From Fusarium oxysporum f. sp. lycopersici 4287 (lineage: Eukaryota; Ascomycota; Sordariomycetes; Hypocreales; Nectriaceae), in contig NC_030988.1 of NCBI RefSeq assembly GCF_000149955.1, positions 4,897,245 to 4,961,244 of the forward strand: DNA of 64,000 nucleotides, given 5' to 3'. The translations under genes and the position numbers were made by a program. Position 1 is the stretch's first letter; each line of letters begins with the position of its first letter. Shown piece after piece: positions 26,027 through 37,449 of the stretch. Under the pieces are notes generated by a model. It was not told the origin of the DNA. It made no database searches and was given only the letters and a program-made list of their open reading frames with translations.

Positions 26027-26476
26027 ATGGCACTTCTTACCTTACCGCCAGAACTTTACTTCATAATTGCTACTTTCCTCGAGCCAAAGGAATTTGCCAC
26101 TTTGCTTCGTACTAGCAAGCAAATCTACCCCATCATTGACGACATCTTATATTACCGCGATGCGAAAAGCGACAGCCCAGCTGCCCTACTCTGGGCTATA
26201 AAGAAAGGAAGGTTAAATACGGTCAGGAAAGCCATCGGCGCTCACAAATGGCAATTTATTGCCCACGACATAGAGTGCGAATGCACAATCCGATCGACAT
26301 TAAACGAAGCCCTTTGCCTAGCATCATCTGGAGGGCATATACATATCGTTCAGTTTCTTCTCGACGAAGGCGCCGATGCTGGTGCACAAAGAGGAGGGCG
26401 CGCAACAGCCCTACATCTAGCATCATTACATCGCCATGAGAAGATTATCCAGATCCTACGCGCTGCTACTAGTTGA
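26027..26476 (+). CDS. Short F-box-like / ankyrin-repeat protein
   Basis: Single exon, 149 aa from an ATG. Residues about 1-40 resemble a fungal F-box-like start (LLTLPPELYFIIATFLEPKE). After a linker there are about two ankyrin repeats: NEALCLASSGGHIHIVQFLLDEGADAGAQ, then RATALHLASLHRHEKIIQIL. This N-terminal box plus ankyrin layout is a common expanded fungal type. A role as a protein-binding adaptor, perhaps for ubiquitin ligases, is family-based inference only. It is shorter than most relatives, which usually have more repeats, so it may be a reduced copy. The stop follows directly after the last repeat. Confidence 0.7.
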   Translation: MALLTLPPELYFIIATFLEPKEFATLLRTSKQIYPIIDDILYYRDAKSDSPAALLWAIKKGRLNTVRKAIGAHKWQFIAHDIECECTIRSTLNEALCLASSGGHIHIVQFLLDEGADAGAQRGGRATALHLASLHRHEKIIQILRAATS

Positions 26477-27645
26477 AATATAGTGACTAACTTGAAGCCT
26501 TTCCTGAATTCCAAAGTCGCCTAGTTGGAAACTTTTTGCCAGCCTGTCGACGATTTTTTGTGAGAGCGAATGCTGCTTCAACATTTTGCAGTGAGGTCAA
26601 ATAGCTGTTGGTAAAGCGGGATACTCCACTTATTCGAGAAGACCTAGTCTGAGCAAGCTGTTCACTGGAAAAGTCTCATACATTCCGATATATCCTAAAC
26701 CAATAGGATCAAAGCAAGGGCACCAGGAATAGATTGACTTCAGGCTCTTAGAAGAATATTCGTCGTAGCAAGTCGTAAAGAAGATATGTTTTTGGCAACG
26801 TCTCCTGATGATATCGACGCCCTCACGGGTCGCCTGTCCACAGGAGGAGCATCGTTGGGCTGAGGAGGGTAACGTTCTCACATATTCGGATACCGCAATA
26901 CCGCAACACACTGAAATAATATCTGTGGAGTTGAGGTATCATTTCCCTTTTATAAAGCTGCAATCATCGAGATTGCTTCATCATATTCTTGCCTGAGACA
27001 TTCCTTGAACTGTTTCAATGCTTCTACGCGATATTCTTCAGGTGAGTCAATCAAGGCCCAAACAAAACACCCTTTGGATGTAATTCTATAAATCCAGTCC
27101 ATTTTCAGTATGTAGGATGTTAAGTCTTTTTTGTCATATGTTTCGTGCAATACGTCCCTCGTGTTCAACCTGTCATAGAGGGCGTATGGGTTAGATTGCC
27201 ACTCGACCAGTGACCAGCTTCCTGAGTGCCTGCTCATGTCGTGACAAGGTACTGTAACACCTCCTGGCCAATCCTGCTTTCAATATGCCGACAGAGAATA
27301 CAAACAGACTATATATCCTTGAAAATAGTCCTTGAAAATAGTTTTTGCGGCCTTAGAGCCCAAATCCGGAGTCTGCTAGGGTAAGAAAGGGACCCGCCAC
27401 GACGTGGAATTTGGCTCTACCCCTTCTCATGTGCAGCTGCGCCGCCAAGTGGACATTGCCCATAGGCCTAGAATTGTGGTCATATGGTACTAACATGCCT
27501 AGACTTGCTTGGGACGTTATTAGTTGAGTAGAATTCAACAAAGTGCCAGCTTTTGACCTTTTCCTAGGAACTATTATCTACCGTCCAGAGCATGCACACA
27601 AGGTTTCGCTACTACTACTAATCGTTCCGAGACTAAGAGCTTAAT
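26477..27645. other. Mostly intergenic, one small unsupported frame
   Basis: On the minus strand an ATG-started frame of 95 codons (26950-27237) reads as a plausible soluble peptide (QSNPYALYDRLNTRDVLHET, then CFVWALIDSPEEYRVEAL). It has no motif I recognise and may be an exon of a larger or decayed gene. Nothing else is supported here. Confidence 0.3.
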
Positions 27646-28145
27646 ATGACCTTTCAAAGTGTATATACATCAAGCGCTTGGCAGATTGACTATCTAACGT
27701 CGATTATGGTTAAGCCTCAAGGCCACTCAGCGCACCATCCCATGAAGAGCAGTAGCTCCAGTGCGCCCAGAGGCTCTTTATCCAAAAGTGCGCAAGTTGG
27801 GATCATTATTGCCGCAGTGGTTGTTGGTCTGCTGCTAATTACATTTTGTTATTATGCGATACAAGGTTCGTTGCTCGTTCATTATAGAGAATCTTGTCAT
27901 TCCGATATATATGAAGCTAACTGAAACTTTTTGTAGAACGGCGTCGTGCACGGAATGAACAAGATATCTTCAGTTGGAACAGAGTGACTTGTAAGACACT
28001 AAGTGCTGCCGTTCACCTCTGGATCTTTCTCCCGGTCAGCCGCGTGCTGAAACGACGCAATGCGCTCAAGGATGATCATGAAGACAAGTTATCGCTAGAA
28101 ACGGTGAATCGTTGCCAGATCAGGGCCAAACGGGAAAGAGTCTGA
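27646..28145 (+). CDS. Small single-pass membrane protein, unknown
   Basis: Two exons, 27646-27865 and 27937-28145, join in phase to 142 aa. The intron has a GCTAACTG branch site. After a Ser-rich stretch (SSSSSAPRGSLSKSA) comes one clear membrane span (VGIIIAAVVVGLLLITFCYY), directly followed by the basic stop-transfer segment ERRRARNE. A second, weaker hydrophobic stretch (HLWIFLPVSRVL) and a charged tail follow. The first ATG (27646) is used; an in-frame ATG at 27706 is equally possible. This Ser-rich/TM/basic pattern is common among short orphan fungal membrane proteins. Function unknown. Confidence 0.5.
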
Positions 28146-29859
28146 AGAGAGTGCAGAGAATTCTCTTGCCCAGATGGATCAAGTAGCTTCAGACACCCTA
28201 AAGTAAGACTATGGCCCCTGGGGTCGCAAATAGCTACAACCCAAAATCGTGCGTCTTTGGTAACACATGTGACGAAAGTTAACTCTCTAAGTTCTTTCTG
28301 ATGGCAGCTATGAAGGCCCATTTGCCTCAAGAATAGTCAATTTAGCTACCCGAGCCCTAGAGAGATCCTGACCCTATACGCAATATACCGGTATCCTAAC
28401 ACAATTCAATTTACACACTTCCAGGCTTTTATCACCTTTGGGCAGGGAGAATCGGGTCTTGAAGATCAACCCAACAGATGTTAGCTACACTTCGGCGCAG
28501 CCGAGGTGTCAAAGCTGCCCTTTGCGGGTTGCGAACGCACTGCCTCCTGCGAGCAGCTGCACCAAAGGACGCCATTGGCCTCACGGCTGATCATCATGAT
28601 CCACGCAGGCGGAGGCAATGTTGCTAAGAACAACATAGGAGCTTGATAAGTATAAAAACTCGCTTGAGCTCATCGGTAATGAATGAAGACCAGCGAGTGC
28701 ATCATCATCCTTGACGTACGCTGCTACCTATTTCCAAAATTCAATTCCAGCCCGAAAAAGTCTTTTGCAACGTGACATCGGAGAGCCACACCAACGAGCC
28801 ACGCCGCCCCCATCCCTTGTCGGATTGAGGTGTTTGGACCTTCCTGGATGTGATTTTGCAGAACGGAAATAGGGTCCCATAGTTATTCTGTAGCTTTCTC
28901 GAGCGCCGAGATGGCGACGGTCTAAAACCGGATGGATTTCCCCAGATCTTGCGTCTGAAGTGCTTCTTGACTCAAGGCAGAATGGGTCCTTGTGGCTAGA
29001 CGAAAGAGTCAGAACCAGGCCCTTTTGACTTATTCGTGTTTGGTATTCAATGTATGACCTCGATACGTAATAATTTGGAAAATGAATCACGTCGTAGCAT
29101 CATTGAATTCTGGAGTAACACCAATGTAAGCACCTGGCACTTTGATTTTATATGCTTGCAACAGCTTCTTAGGGGGCTGGAAGGTCCCAGTGTTAGTAAG
29201 GGGCATTATGGGTAGTTGACTATTAGAGATGCCTGGGAATGCCCCATAAGTACTTAGAACATTATTGACCGAGCTCCGAGTCTGCTTACGGTTTAGCCGG
29301 TCATCATGGTACGTAGCAGACATATCATTCCATTGAAAAGGCAACGTCCTGCAGAACCAATTCAATTGCAGAGACAGATATGAACCCATGATTCTTGCTT
29401 TTGTTGCTCTGTTGTAATCATAAAGACATTGCTACAAGGGTCTGACCATGCCAGAACTGTGCGCCTGTCTCACGGTAACCAGGGACGGCAGACTAGTATT
29501 CCCCACTTGGCGTAATTTTGTCACGCCAATGATTACCTCCTCAGGAATCAATTTCGAGGCGCAAAGCGCCTGCCGGATTTTCAAGTGGCCGAGCAGCGCC
29601 CCCTGGAACAAGCGTCGGGATGGTTTGCAGCAACCTATAAATTCTCATATCTTCCCATGCTTTGATTCACCACTCGCCCCCTCAAATACTCGCATCTTGT
29701 TACGGCATCTGAGCCTTTCGCCACGACGCGATCCAGTGTGACGCGAAGCTCACTAAACAACAAGTAATTGCTGAATTGCAGCATAGAACGCCACGAACCG
29801 GCGCAAGAAACAACCCAGGCCAGCTGGAGGCTTCAACTAAGCCAAGTCTCTCAACCACG
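28146..29859. other. Intergenic, no firm gene
   Basis: About 1.7 kb. An ATG-started minus frame at 29087-29389 (100 codons) and a plus frame at 29448-29741 (97 codons) have no motif, and I cannot support either. Confidence 0.35.
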
Positions 29860-30513
29860 ATGGCAATTACCAGAAGCTCTGGGAAACTCCCATCTAGATC
29901 GCCTTTGACGAAGGTCGAACTTTACCATATTCACAATGGCCCGTCCGCCAATTCGTTCAGTTCCATCTCAACCGAGCTGAGACAACAGCAACCATGTTAT
30001 CGTTTTTGTCATCCAGAGGGACGCAGAAGATCCGAACGAATAGTAGCCCTCACATCCGCAAGAGCCAGACCTACTCGATCGTCTGGGAAGCTACCGGCCA
30101 TACCGACAAACTCTGTTGTTGATCCGAGCCAAGCCAGATCACGTCGCGTCCAAAAATCCGATCTTTCCCAGCGCCACAAGCGATCATGTAAACCTAGCTC
30201 CAACCACCTGACCAAATATTCCATGATGGATCTCAAACGCCTAAACGCAGCAAGCGTACGGTACGCCAACGAAATTCTTGACAGATTAGAGATTTTGGAT
30301 GTCCTCGCTAGAAAGTCGTCGTACGAAAGTAGGCGCAAAGCTGCTCTTGCGATCGCAGCCACTCAGACTTTCAACCGTTATACTAAGCATTTTGGAAATA
30401 TGGCAGCAGATGATAAACCAAAGCTCTACGAACACGGAATTATTCAGCGGCTGAATGAGATTGTACTTAGTAGGATAGAGGGAAGGAGGTCGTTGGGATG
30501 CGCGCTGGTATGA
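29860..30513 (+). CDS. Hypothetical basic protein
   Basis: Frame of 217 aa from the ATG at 29860; the longer frame upstream has only a TTG start. The product is strongly basic and rich in Ser and Arg. The short phrase TRSSGKLP occurs twice (near residues 4 and 68), hinting at an internal duplication. The C-terminal half is more ordered, with likely helices (LKRLNAASVRYANEILDRLE and KAALAIAATQTFNRYTK). No known domain is recognised. A nuclear or nucleic-acid-binding role would fit the charge but is only a guess. Confidence 0.45.
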   Translation: MAITRSSGKLPSRSPLTKVELYHIHNGPSANSFSSISTELRQQQPCYRFCHPEGRRRSERIVALTSARARPTRSSGKLPAIPTNSVVDPSQARSRRVQKSDLSQRHKRSCKPSSNHLTKYSMMDLKRLNAASVRYANEILDRLEILDVLARKSSYESRRKAALAIAATQTFNRYTKHFGNMAADDKPKLYEHGIIQRLNEIVLSRIEGRRSLGCALV

Positions 30514-31259
30514 TGGTTCGCTACGTTGGGTGCTGAATCACGTAGACTGATGAACTTATGTACTAAATGCGATTCGTGTGTTGTCGGAAAACCAGCCTGC
30601 AGTGGGCAATTGCGCATCTTGCCTCTCCGGGGCCATCTCCTACCGCCACGAAACTAGAGCGAGCCTGAAGCCCTGTCTGCACCGAGCCCAGAAACTTTTG
30701 CCTTCTATAATATCTAGAAAATCTATTTGAGGTACCGTATAAGTTAAGTCAAAGAGCATTCATTTGAACAGCGGTCGAACACTCGAACCAGAGGTCGGGT
30801 ATCCGCCAATCTTCTATGACAACGAAAAGAAAACAGAGCAGGGGGCGGAAGATACAAAAAGAATACAGTAAGCGGAAAAGATGACGCAGGGGACAGTATT
30901 AACAAAAGCATGTCCAAAAGTCCAACTCCATGTGTATACCTGAAGCAATGCGGGTCTTCATCAAGGAGAACGCTGGATGGGCTGCTACACTTATTGCAGA
31001 CTAACAATTATTCTCCCCACTAGTTGGTCGATGCCATATGGGCTCTGCGGCTAAGGCAAATACATTAAGGGGAGGAACTTACGAATACTTCACGTTGCAG
31101 GCGTAGGGCGGCAATGTTTCATAGCTTTCGAGTTGTGATTTGAAAATCATAGTGCTAGGCAAACCAGCGGCCGTTAATAGGCCATAGTCATGAGTCCCTA
31201 ACAGTTCTCCTCTCACCACCTGCAGTGAAGTAAATAGTGCAAAATACCGTATACGATAT
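30514..31259. other. Intergenic, no gene recognised
   Basis: About 0.75 kb with only short frames. It leads into the repeat-rich patch at 31.26 kb. Confidence 0.4.
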
Positions 31260-32110
31260 TTTTTCAACTCCACACTGCACTGTATTGTTTAAGAATTTGC
31301 TGCACTGCACTGTATACGATATTGCACTGTATTTGATCGATATCGTATTGTAATATCATATCGCACGGCGTGTAAAGACCCACATGACCTCGGTATAAAA
31401 CTAACCAATTATGTAAAGATTGAGGTTTAAGACAGCCTGCTCGACCAAAGAAGAGGATTTTCACGGCCAACATACAGCAGCACACTATTTCCAAATGATA
31501 AGAACGCCTGAGAAGGCGTTCTCCCGGACCTCACTTGTGTTGAGCTAACGGGTATAAACAGGTAGGCAGCATTACTACTGAACTAAAGTTTCGTATTTCC
31601 TACGTACAAGAACGAAGTAAAAGCAGCGATTATAATAAAACTCTGCAGGTTCATTTTTTTAAGTATTTTATATATCATTAACATCGATTCTTAGGGTTGG
31701 TATAGTTCTGATATGTAACGGTATGATACAGTCAACAGGCTTGAAGCGCTGGAAATGAAGTGGATTGACTACGAACAACTAAGCTGAAGAGGAAAGAAAG
31801 GAAACCTGTAATATTGTCTGTTACACGTGTCGAAAACCCAAGCGTTGAGTCACGCGGCAGCCCAGGTAGCAGTTACTGTGAAGCTTCACCATGAAGCCGA
31901 CCGTGACATGGTACTCGTCAAATAGGGTGGGAAGCTCGAGGCTGATGCGTACAACGAGAGGTCTCGTATTACCCGTATTGCACTGTATTTGCACTGAATG
32001 AATATCATATTATACGATATCTGAATGTCCCTGCACTGCACTACACGGTTTTCGGTATTGCTTGCACTGCACGGTATAAAAATACCGTGCAGCCAATACG
32101 ATATTGAATA
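31260..32110. repeat. Patch of GCACTGCAC / GCACTGTAT repeats with hairpin
   Basis: Two clusters, at about 31265-31370 and 31975-32110, share a set of words: GCACTGCAC, GCACTGTAT, ATACGATATTG and TATCATAT. They enclose about 600 bp of otherwise plain DNA. The right cluster contains a perfect hairpin with 11-bp arms (32067-32077 and 32082-32092) around AAAA. It could be the ends of a degenerate non-autonomous element or an expanded local repeat. It lies directly upstream of the GH64 gene. No coding frame for a transposase is present. Confidence 0.5.
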
Positions 32111-32279
32111 TGATATTGTCTTATTTACGGCCACACTATTTACATCACTGACCACCTGCTTGTATAAGTATACGTGCATTCCGCTCTAAATCGATGAACA
32201 TAGCAACCCAAGTCGGTCATACATTGATCGTGCCCCGTCTCGTGTTTCAGTTCAAATTTTTAGCCGTTGTTACTCTGCT

Positions 32280-33653
32280 ATGCGTATCATCTTCGTATTA
32301 GTTGTTCTGCTAAAAACGTCATTGGTAACTGCATCCAGCACTGTTCCATCCCCACATAGACGTTTTTTCACGCCAGAAGGGTTCATCAAGGTCGACCCAG
32401 GAGGACTCGAGGACGTTGAAGTCACCACCGACAATCTGCTTTATGAAACGCTCTCCACGACTACGCGTCCTTTTATAACAGGTCGTGGCTTAGACTGGCG
32501 TACCTTACCAATAGAACTTGTTAATAATTTCAATAAAAGTAGTGTAAAAGCTTATATAACCGGTTTGGACGCCGGGGGCAAGGTCTTTTTCGCCCTCCAC
32601 GATGGCAAGCTTATTTATCCTGACGCTAGAGGGTCTCGCCTACCTGTCAAGGTCACAAATGATGTCGCCATATCCCTACCTTCGAAGGGTGAATCGCTGA
32701 GTATTACACTCCCTTCCTTTATTCGTTCTGGCCGCATCTACTTTTCGAATGGTGATCTGCAATTTTTCGTCGTCGATATAGGTGATGGTAACAGCTTAGT
32801 TCAGCCTTCAGTCACAAACCTCCGAGATCCCAACGCAAACGTGAGCTGGGGTTTCGTAGAATTTACTTACATCAGAAATCTTCTCTACGCCAACATGAGC
32901 TATGTGGATTTTGTGGGTCTAGTTCTTGGTATGACGCTTGTTGCAAAAGATGGGAGTACCCAAACCACAGCAGGACTCGAAGCAGATGCTGTTATCAAGA
33001 TCTGTGACGATCTAAGTAAACAGAGAAAGCTAGACAATCATAAGTGGACCTCGCTCTGTATTGCAGACACTGCGGGAAAGCCGATCCGACTATTATCTCC
33101 TGGTAATCAGCATGATGTCGATCCCGAGATATTTGGAAGTTATTGGAAAACCTATGTGGACCGTGTTTGGGAGAGATACATCGCTCGGGATCTCATAATA
33201 GATACGCAGTCTAAAGCGGGCATGGTCAAATGCAGGATTGTAGATCACAAACTGAAGTGTGACGGACACGAGCGCGGACTCCCTAAACCTGATGATAAAG
33301 ACATTTGGGGCTGCAACAGTGGACCTTTTGCTATCTCAGAGAACGATAGTATAATTCATACTGCTATTGTTCCACGTTTGTGTGCCGGTCTTGTACGATC
33401 TACTTTGTTACTCGATGGCGGGTTTATGCAGCCGAGCTTAGGTCAGGCATCATACTACACGGTAAACCCTACTAATCACTATAGCCGGATTGTCCATTCA
33501 TATGAGGTTGATGGCAGGGGCTATGCATTTTCTTACGACGACGTTAACCCTGATAACGGTGAAGAGGCATCTGGTGTCGTGAGTTCCGACAATGTTCATC
33601 TGCTGACTATTCATGCCGGCGGTCCGCTTTCAAACTACTCGCCACATCAATAA
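32280..33653 (+). CDS. Secreted GH64 beta-1,3-glucanase
   Basis: Single exon, 457 aa from an ATG, with a clear signal peptide (about residues 1-19). The order of blocks fits glycoside hydrolase family 64: KAYITGLDAGGKVFF, SGRIYFSNGDLQFFV, a WGFVEFTY strand, YANMSYVDFVGLVLGMTL, and the closing LLTIHAGGPLSNYSPHQ. The two expected catalytic acids are present as E194 and D210. Their spacing of 16 residues equals that of Glu154 and Asp170 in the Streptomyces matensis laminaripentaose-producing enzyme. GH64 enzymes cut long beta-1,3-glucan into short oligosaccharides, so this one would act on fungal or plant-type glucan outside the cell or in wall turnover. It appears complete and active. Confidence 0.9.
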   Translation: MRIIFVLVVLLKTSLVTASSTVPSPHRRFFTPEGFIKVDPGGLEDVEVTTDNLLYETLSTTTRPFITGRGLDWRTLPIELVNNFNKSSVKAYITGLDAGGKVFFALHDGKLIYPDARGSRLPVKVTNDVAISLPSKGESLSITLPSFIRSGRIYFSNGDLQFFVVDIGDGNSLVQPSVTNLRDPNANVSWGFVEFTYIRNLLYANMSYVDFVGLVLGMTLVAKDGSTQTTAGLEADAVIKICDDLSKQRKLDNHKWTSLCIADTAGKPIRLLSPGNQHDVDPEIFGSYWKTYVDRVWERYIARDLIIDTQSKAGMVKCRIVDHKLKCDGHERGLPKPDDKDIWGCNSGPFAISENDSIIHTAIVPRLCAGLVRSTLLLDGGFMQPSLGQASYYTVNPTNHYSRIVHSYEVDGRGYAFSYDDVNPDNGEEASGVVSSDNVHLLTIHAGGPLSNYSPHQ

Positions 33654-34474
33654 ATGAGCCTTTGGCATTTGTCGCTTGGTTCTGAAATATATTTCTGTTA
33701 GTTCATTTATAGCAGTTAGACTTACATGAGTATAAAACATTCAAAAATAAACTTGTTTAGGGGGGCTGAGATTTGCAATTAGAGATCTTTGATTGGATGG
33801 AGAGGATGTGATATATGGAATTTTTATGACACTGGCAGTCCTTTGGGTTGTCTTGGTGGCGCGTGCATATCCGTGGTGGGGGCTACGCGTTAGTTTACAA
33901 TAGCAGGTACTTAGGCTTACAGCGAACCAAGCTGGCATTTGATAGTAGATTTTCATCTGTGACTATCTAGTGTAGGTTAGTGTCTCGGCGCGATCTGGAT
34001 TTCTGCCTCGATATTAGGCGACCACATGATGTTCATGTAATGTATCAATTAATTCAACTTGCGAGACGCATGATTGTTTGGTTGGTGGTGATGGATTGAT
34101 TGAGTTGATATATCATGAGCGTTGCCATGAGGCACGTATTTATGAGTGGATGTTGTGTTGATTGAAAGTCAAGTTAAGTAATTAAGATTTTTCAAATTGA
34201 GCTAACGTGATTGACACCACCGACCGTCCTCCTTGTGGGTCGGATAAATCCTGATCCATCAACCCGGATAGCCGCCAAATTTGGCTTATCCATTGAGGTG
34301 GGTCTCGGGTGGGCACCGAAATTACGAAACTTAAGCAGGCGACCGTTCCTGGTTGTATCAGGAGGCAAACGCAGCTCTCTCGTCTAAAATCGTCCGTATC
34401 ACTTTCATTCACGCCGGAATCAATTCTAACCAGCCTGGGAAGTTACTTCGTCACAACATCGAGCCCGTATCACC
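33654..34474. other. Intergenic, no gene recognised
   Basis: About 0.8 kb, AT-rich, with no supported gene. Confidence 0.4.
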
Positions 34475-34895
34475 ATGGACATTCAGGACCAAGCACAAGT
34501 TGCTGGGAATCCCTCATTGGGACGTTCGTCCGACGATTGTTCCCGGCAGCAAGCCGTGTTGCGGAAAGCCGTGTTGCGCAAAGCTGGAATGCTAGGTCAG
34601 GATATGTCGAAGGTAATTATGGGTATAAAAACGCTCAAATTGGAAGCACACGAATTGGAAGTGGTCGAATTGGCATTACGCCTTCAGCCAACAATAGCTA
34701 GTCTCAAGGACATAGTTGCCCGATCCGATGCCGAATGTACTGTTCCTTGTCCTCGGCAGCGGGAATCCAAAGTGAGTATGGACCTTGGCTACAGCGCGGA
34801 TTGACACAGCTGCTCACATGATCCGATAGCATAGAAGGAGGAAATCTCGTGGAGCAAGGCCGAAGAAACAGCGAGCAGTGAGAAGACGTCATTGA
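34475..34895 (+). CDS. Hypothetical small basic-tailed protein
   Basis: Two-exon model, 34475-34771 and 34830-34895, joined through a 58-bp GTGAGT..TAG intron, gives 120 aa. The middle has an amphipathic helix-like stretch (IKTLKLEAHELEVVELALRL). The second exon encodes a very basic tail (HRRRKSRGARPKKQRAVRRR), a likely nuclear-localisation or nucleic-acid-binding segment. A short direct repeat in the DNA makes VLRKAVLRKA in the protein. No family is recognised. The splice join is inferred only from the signals and the sensible tail. Confidence 0.4.
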
Positions 34896-35460
34896 TGGAT
34901 GTCGACAGATCAGTCGTGTCATCGAATAAATTTGTACGGGTACCAGCTGTTATTAGGCTGACTGTACGTCGACTTGTGAAAAGCTAGAAATGCAATGCTG
35001 ATCTTATTGAACAGTCATGACGAGAGATATAATGAGAGAGAGATCTTGCGGGACAGTTAGTGAAAGTTTTGTCTGCGCCAATCGATGAGACGCAGATACA
35101 ATACATCGCCGCTCTGAGTCACTGTCTGGATGCAGTTCTATCTTTGGTGGTTAAGTGATATGAAGAGGTGAATAAGATAAGCTACTTGGAATGAGGATTG
35201 AGATGGTCGGACATTGTGTTGACACCCAAATTTAATCTCACCATTCATCAATTGACTGAAGTTGACTAAACCAGCTTCCGATGACTACATAGACTTACCG
35301 TGGCCATGGTACTGGGCGCTCTTGCTATATCAGATGGAAGGAGCATGTTGTAAAAGGTCTGATATTCTTTGCTTCTCGGTTTCTCAGAAGCCGAGCGATT
35401 ATGTCATATGGAAAAAGAAACCCTTTTTTTTGATAGTAATTCCTCAATTTAGAACTGTAT
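34896..35460. other. Intergenic, no gene recognised
   Basis: Short frames only; nothing supported. Confidence 0.4.
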
Positions 35461-36267
35461 CTATTTATTCAATTTTCTCCTTGAAGTATCATGAAGTCGC
35501 GGATCGATATAGATCGGTTCTAAGCTACAGACACTATGTTTCCCCTTCCCAGGGACCCATTCAGCATGTAGATGATCTTGGGCAAATCTTTGCAGCCCGT
35601 TCCAATCCGGCCACGAAGAGAAAAAGGCCTTATCCAAGCCAGTGAACGTGGATACCATCCGCTCGCGAAATCTGTCTCTATCTCCGTATGGCTCTTTCAC
35701 TACTTCGCTCCGCTGCTTGTTGTCTGTTTCATCCGACCAGTAGAGTTGACGTAAAGCTGCCCAATAAAATCGAACACAAGATAAAAGAGGATCATTGGGT
35801 CCCATTGGACATGATGAGACCACGGCCCATTCGTGGAAACTAACGTCGCCGTCGAAAGTGTAATGTAGTCCTTGATCAGCACTGATCAACATCCTGACCC
35901 AGGGCTGACTCCACTCAACGTCGCGGGGAAGAAGAACAAGTGAAGAGTACACGTAGACTTTTGTCCTAGAAAAGTAGTCTGAGAACTCGGACATACATCC
36001 TATCACATTTACTCGCGACTTTCGGAATAGTCGCCAGAAACGGGGACGCAGCCAGCCTGATAGCCTATCTTCATAAGTCTGGGCTAGTGTCTTAGTGTCG
36101 TACTTTTGGCTCGACCAGTGTGTTATGAAGAAGAGTCTGCTTCGAAGCTTGCCATTACAGCGTGGGCAGGCGCAGTTCTTGAGACATTCTTTCTCTGTTT
36201 GCCAGCTGAGGTCCTGACGGGGAACGTGGAACGGTGCCCATATTGGTTTGGCGGATGAGTTTTCCAT
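35461..36267 (-). CDS. Hypothetical protein, 268 aa
   Basis: Intact frame from an ATG. A small cysteine cluster near residues 28-38 (CLKNCACPRCNGKL) could bind a metal. The rest is rich in Trp, Phe and Arg (SGWLRPRFWRLFRKSRVNVI; FTGLDKAFFSSWPDWNGLQR), like the orphan fungal proteins of about 250-400 aa found near 2EXR/F-box-type genes, but I cannot place it in a family. A second ATG-started frame (36155-36433) overlaps its 5' end in another phase and contains CGRYFEEHRVPACPNKARR; this could be an upstream exon, but no splice pair was confirmed. No signal peptide or membrane span. Confidence 0.5.
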   Translation of the reverse strand: MENSSAKPIWAPFHVPRQDLSWQTEKECLKNCACPRCNGKLRSRLFFITHWSSQKYDTKTLAQTYEDRLSGWLRPRFWRLFRKSRVNVIGCMSEFSDYFSRTKVYVYSSLVLLPRDVEWSQPWVRMLISADQGLHYTFDGDVSFHEWAVVSSCPMGPNDPLLSCVRFYWAALRQLYWSDETDNKQRSEVVKEPYGDRDRFRERMVSTFTGLDKAFFSSWPDWNGLQRFAQDHLHAEWVPGKGKHSVCSLEPIYIDPRLHDTSRRKLNK

Positions 36268-37449
36268 CCTTTTCTAAGCGACGAGCTTTGTTTGGGCAAG
36301 CAGGCACTCTGTGTTCCTCAAAGTATCTTCCACAATCAGGACCAATCAATGAAAGCAACGAAAAGCTTCCCCACTGTATCTTATTACTATACAAGTTAGC
36401 ACAGTTAATAAACCTCATCTCCTTGATCAACATACCTCTCGTCCGCGTATGGTCTAATCAAGGGCAAAAGGTAAAGATGGATCGTAGTCGGCAAAGTGGG
36501 ATGATCAGGTCATAGAAAATATAATCTCACTTATACTCACAGACAGCGGAACGTTGATTTAACTTAGCTTGCACCGACCACTCAGAGCAAATTCACTGTG
36601 CTTTTCCGCAGCATGGGATACTTCTGACCATATACGGCCGATTGTAGTGTCGAATAGAAGATTCGCGGCAGATCTTGACGCAGATATAGTATATCGAACC
36701 GCGCCGTCACGTCTACAGATGTTGTCATAGGTTCCTGCAGTGGCCTGAATGGGTTCCCAACACGTCCTGTTTAGTCCCTCAGTCGAGCGTTACAACAGCA
36801 CAGTAGGAAAGGGACATCATCCGGTACTCCATTTTCCATATTTGGAGGGCAGAGTCAATTTGTATGTTTACCATAACCAGCAGACGATTGTAGCCACCAA
36901 ATGAAATGTACATTGTCTTATTCATAGCTACGATATTGAACATTCCCAGCTTCCTCTTTTACAACATTATCGCAAACTGATTGAGGCCCCACACCACACA
37001 AACGATGACACTTAACACACTGTATACTTAGTCGATAGCCCTAAAAGGCATTCATAATGACCTTGAAGAAAGTATCGATTAGTGTGACGAAGCTGACCTG
37101 CACTGCCAAGCCTAGCACCATTTTAGGACTAGCCAGCATACTGTGCGCCACGACCGGAAAAGGCTGGAAGGTGTTTTTTGCGGCCTAAAATGGACACCTG
37201 CCCTGCTTACAAAGTAGACATATGTATCTACAAGTCTCCACTCCAAAACTGGTAAAGAGGAAGATATTGCAATCAGGAAGAATCAGGAAGGTGCACATGT
37301 ACAAAACTATACTGCCTTCGTCTTTCTCTTAGTCTCTTCTTGCACCCAATTCTCATATCCTACGGAGTCAGCCACGGAGAGAACGAAAAGCTTTCGGTCA
37401 CGGTCCAAGATCCAAATGTCCCATCCGTGATTGAAGTCAGCGTCAAGAA
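36268..37449. other. Intergenic, no gene recognised
   Basis: About 1.2 kb. Apart from the possible upstream frame of the preceding gene (to 36433), nothing is supported. Confidence 0.4.
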
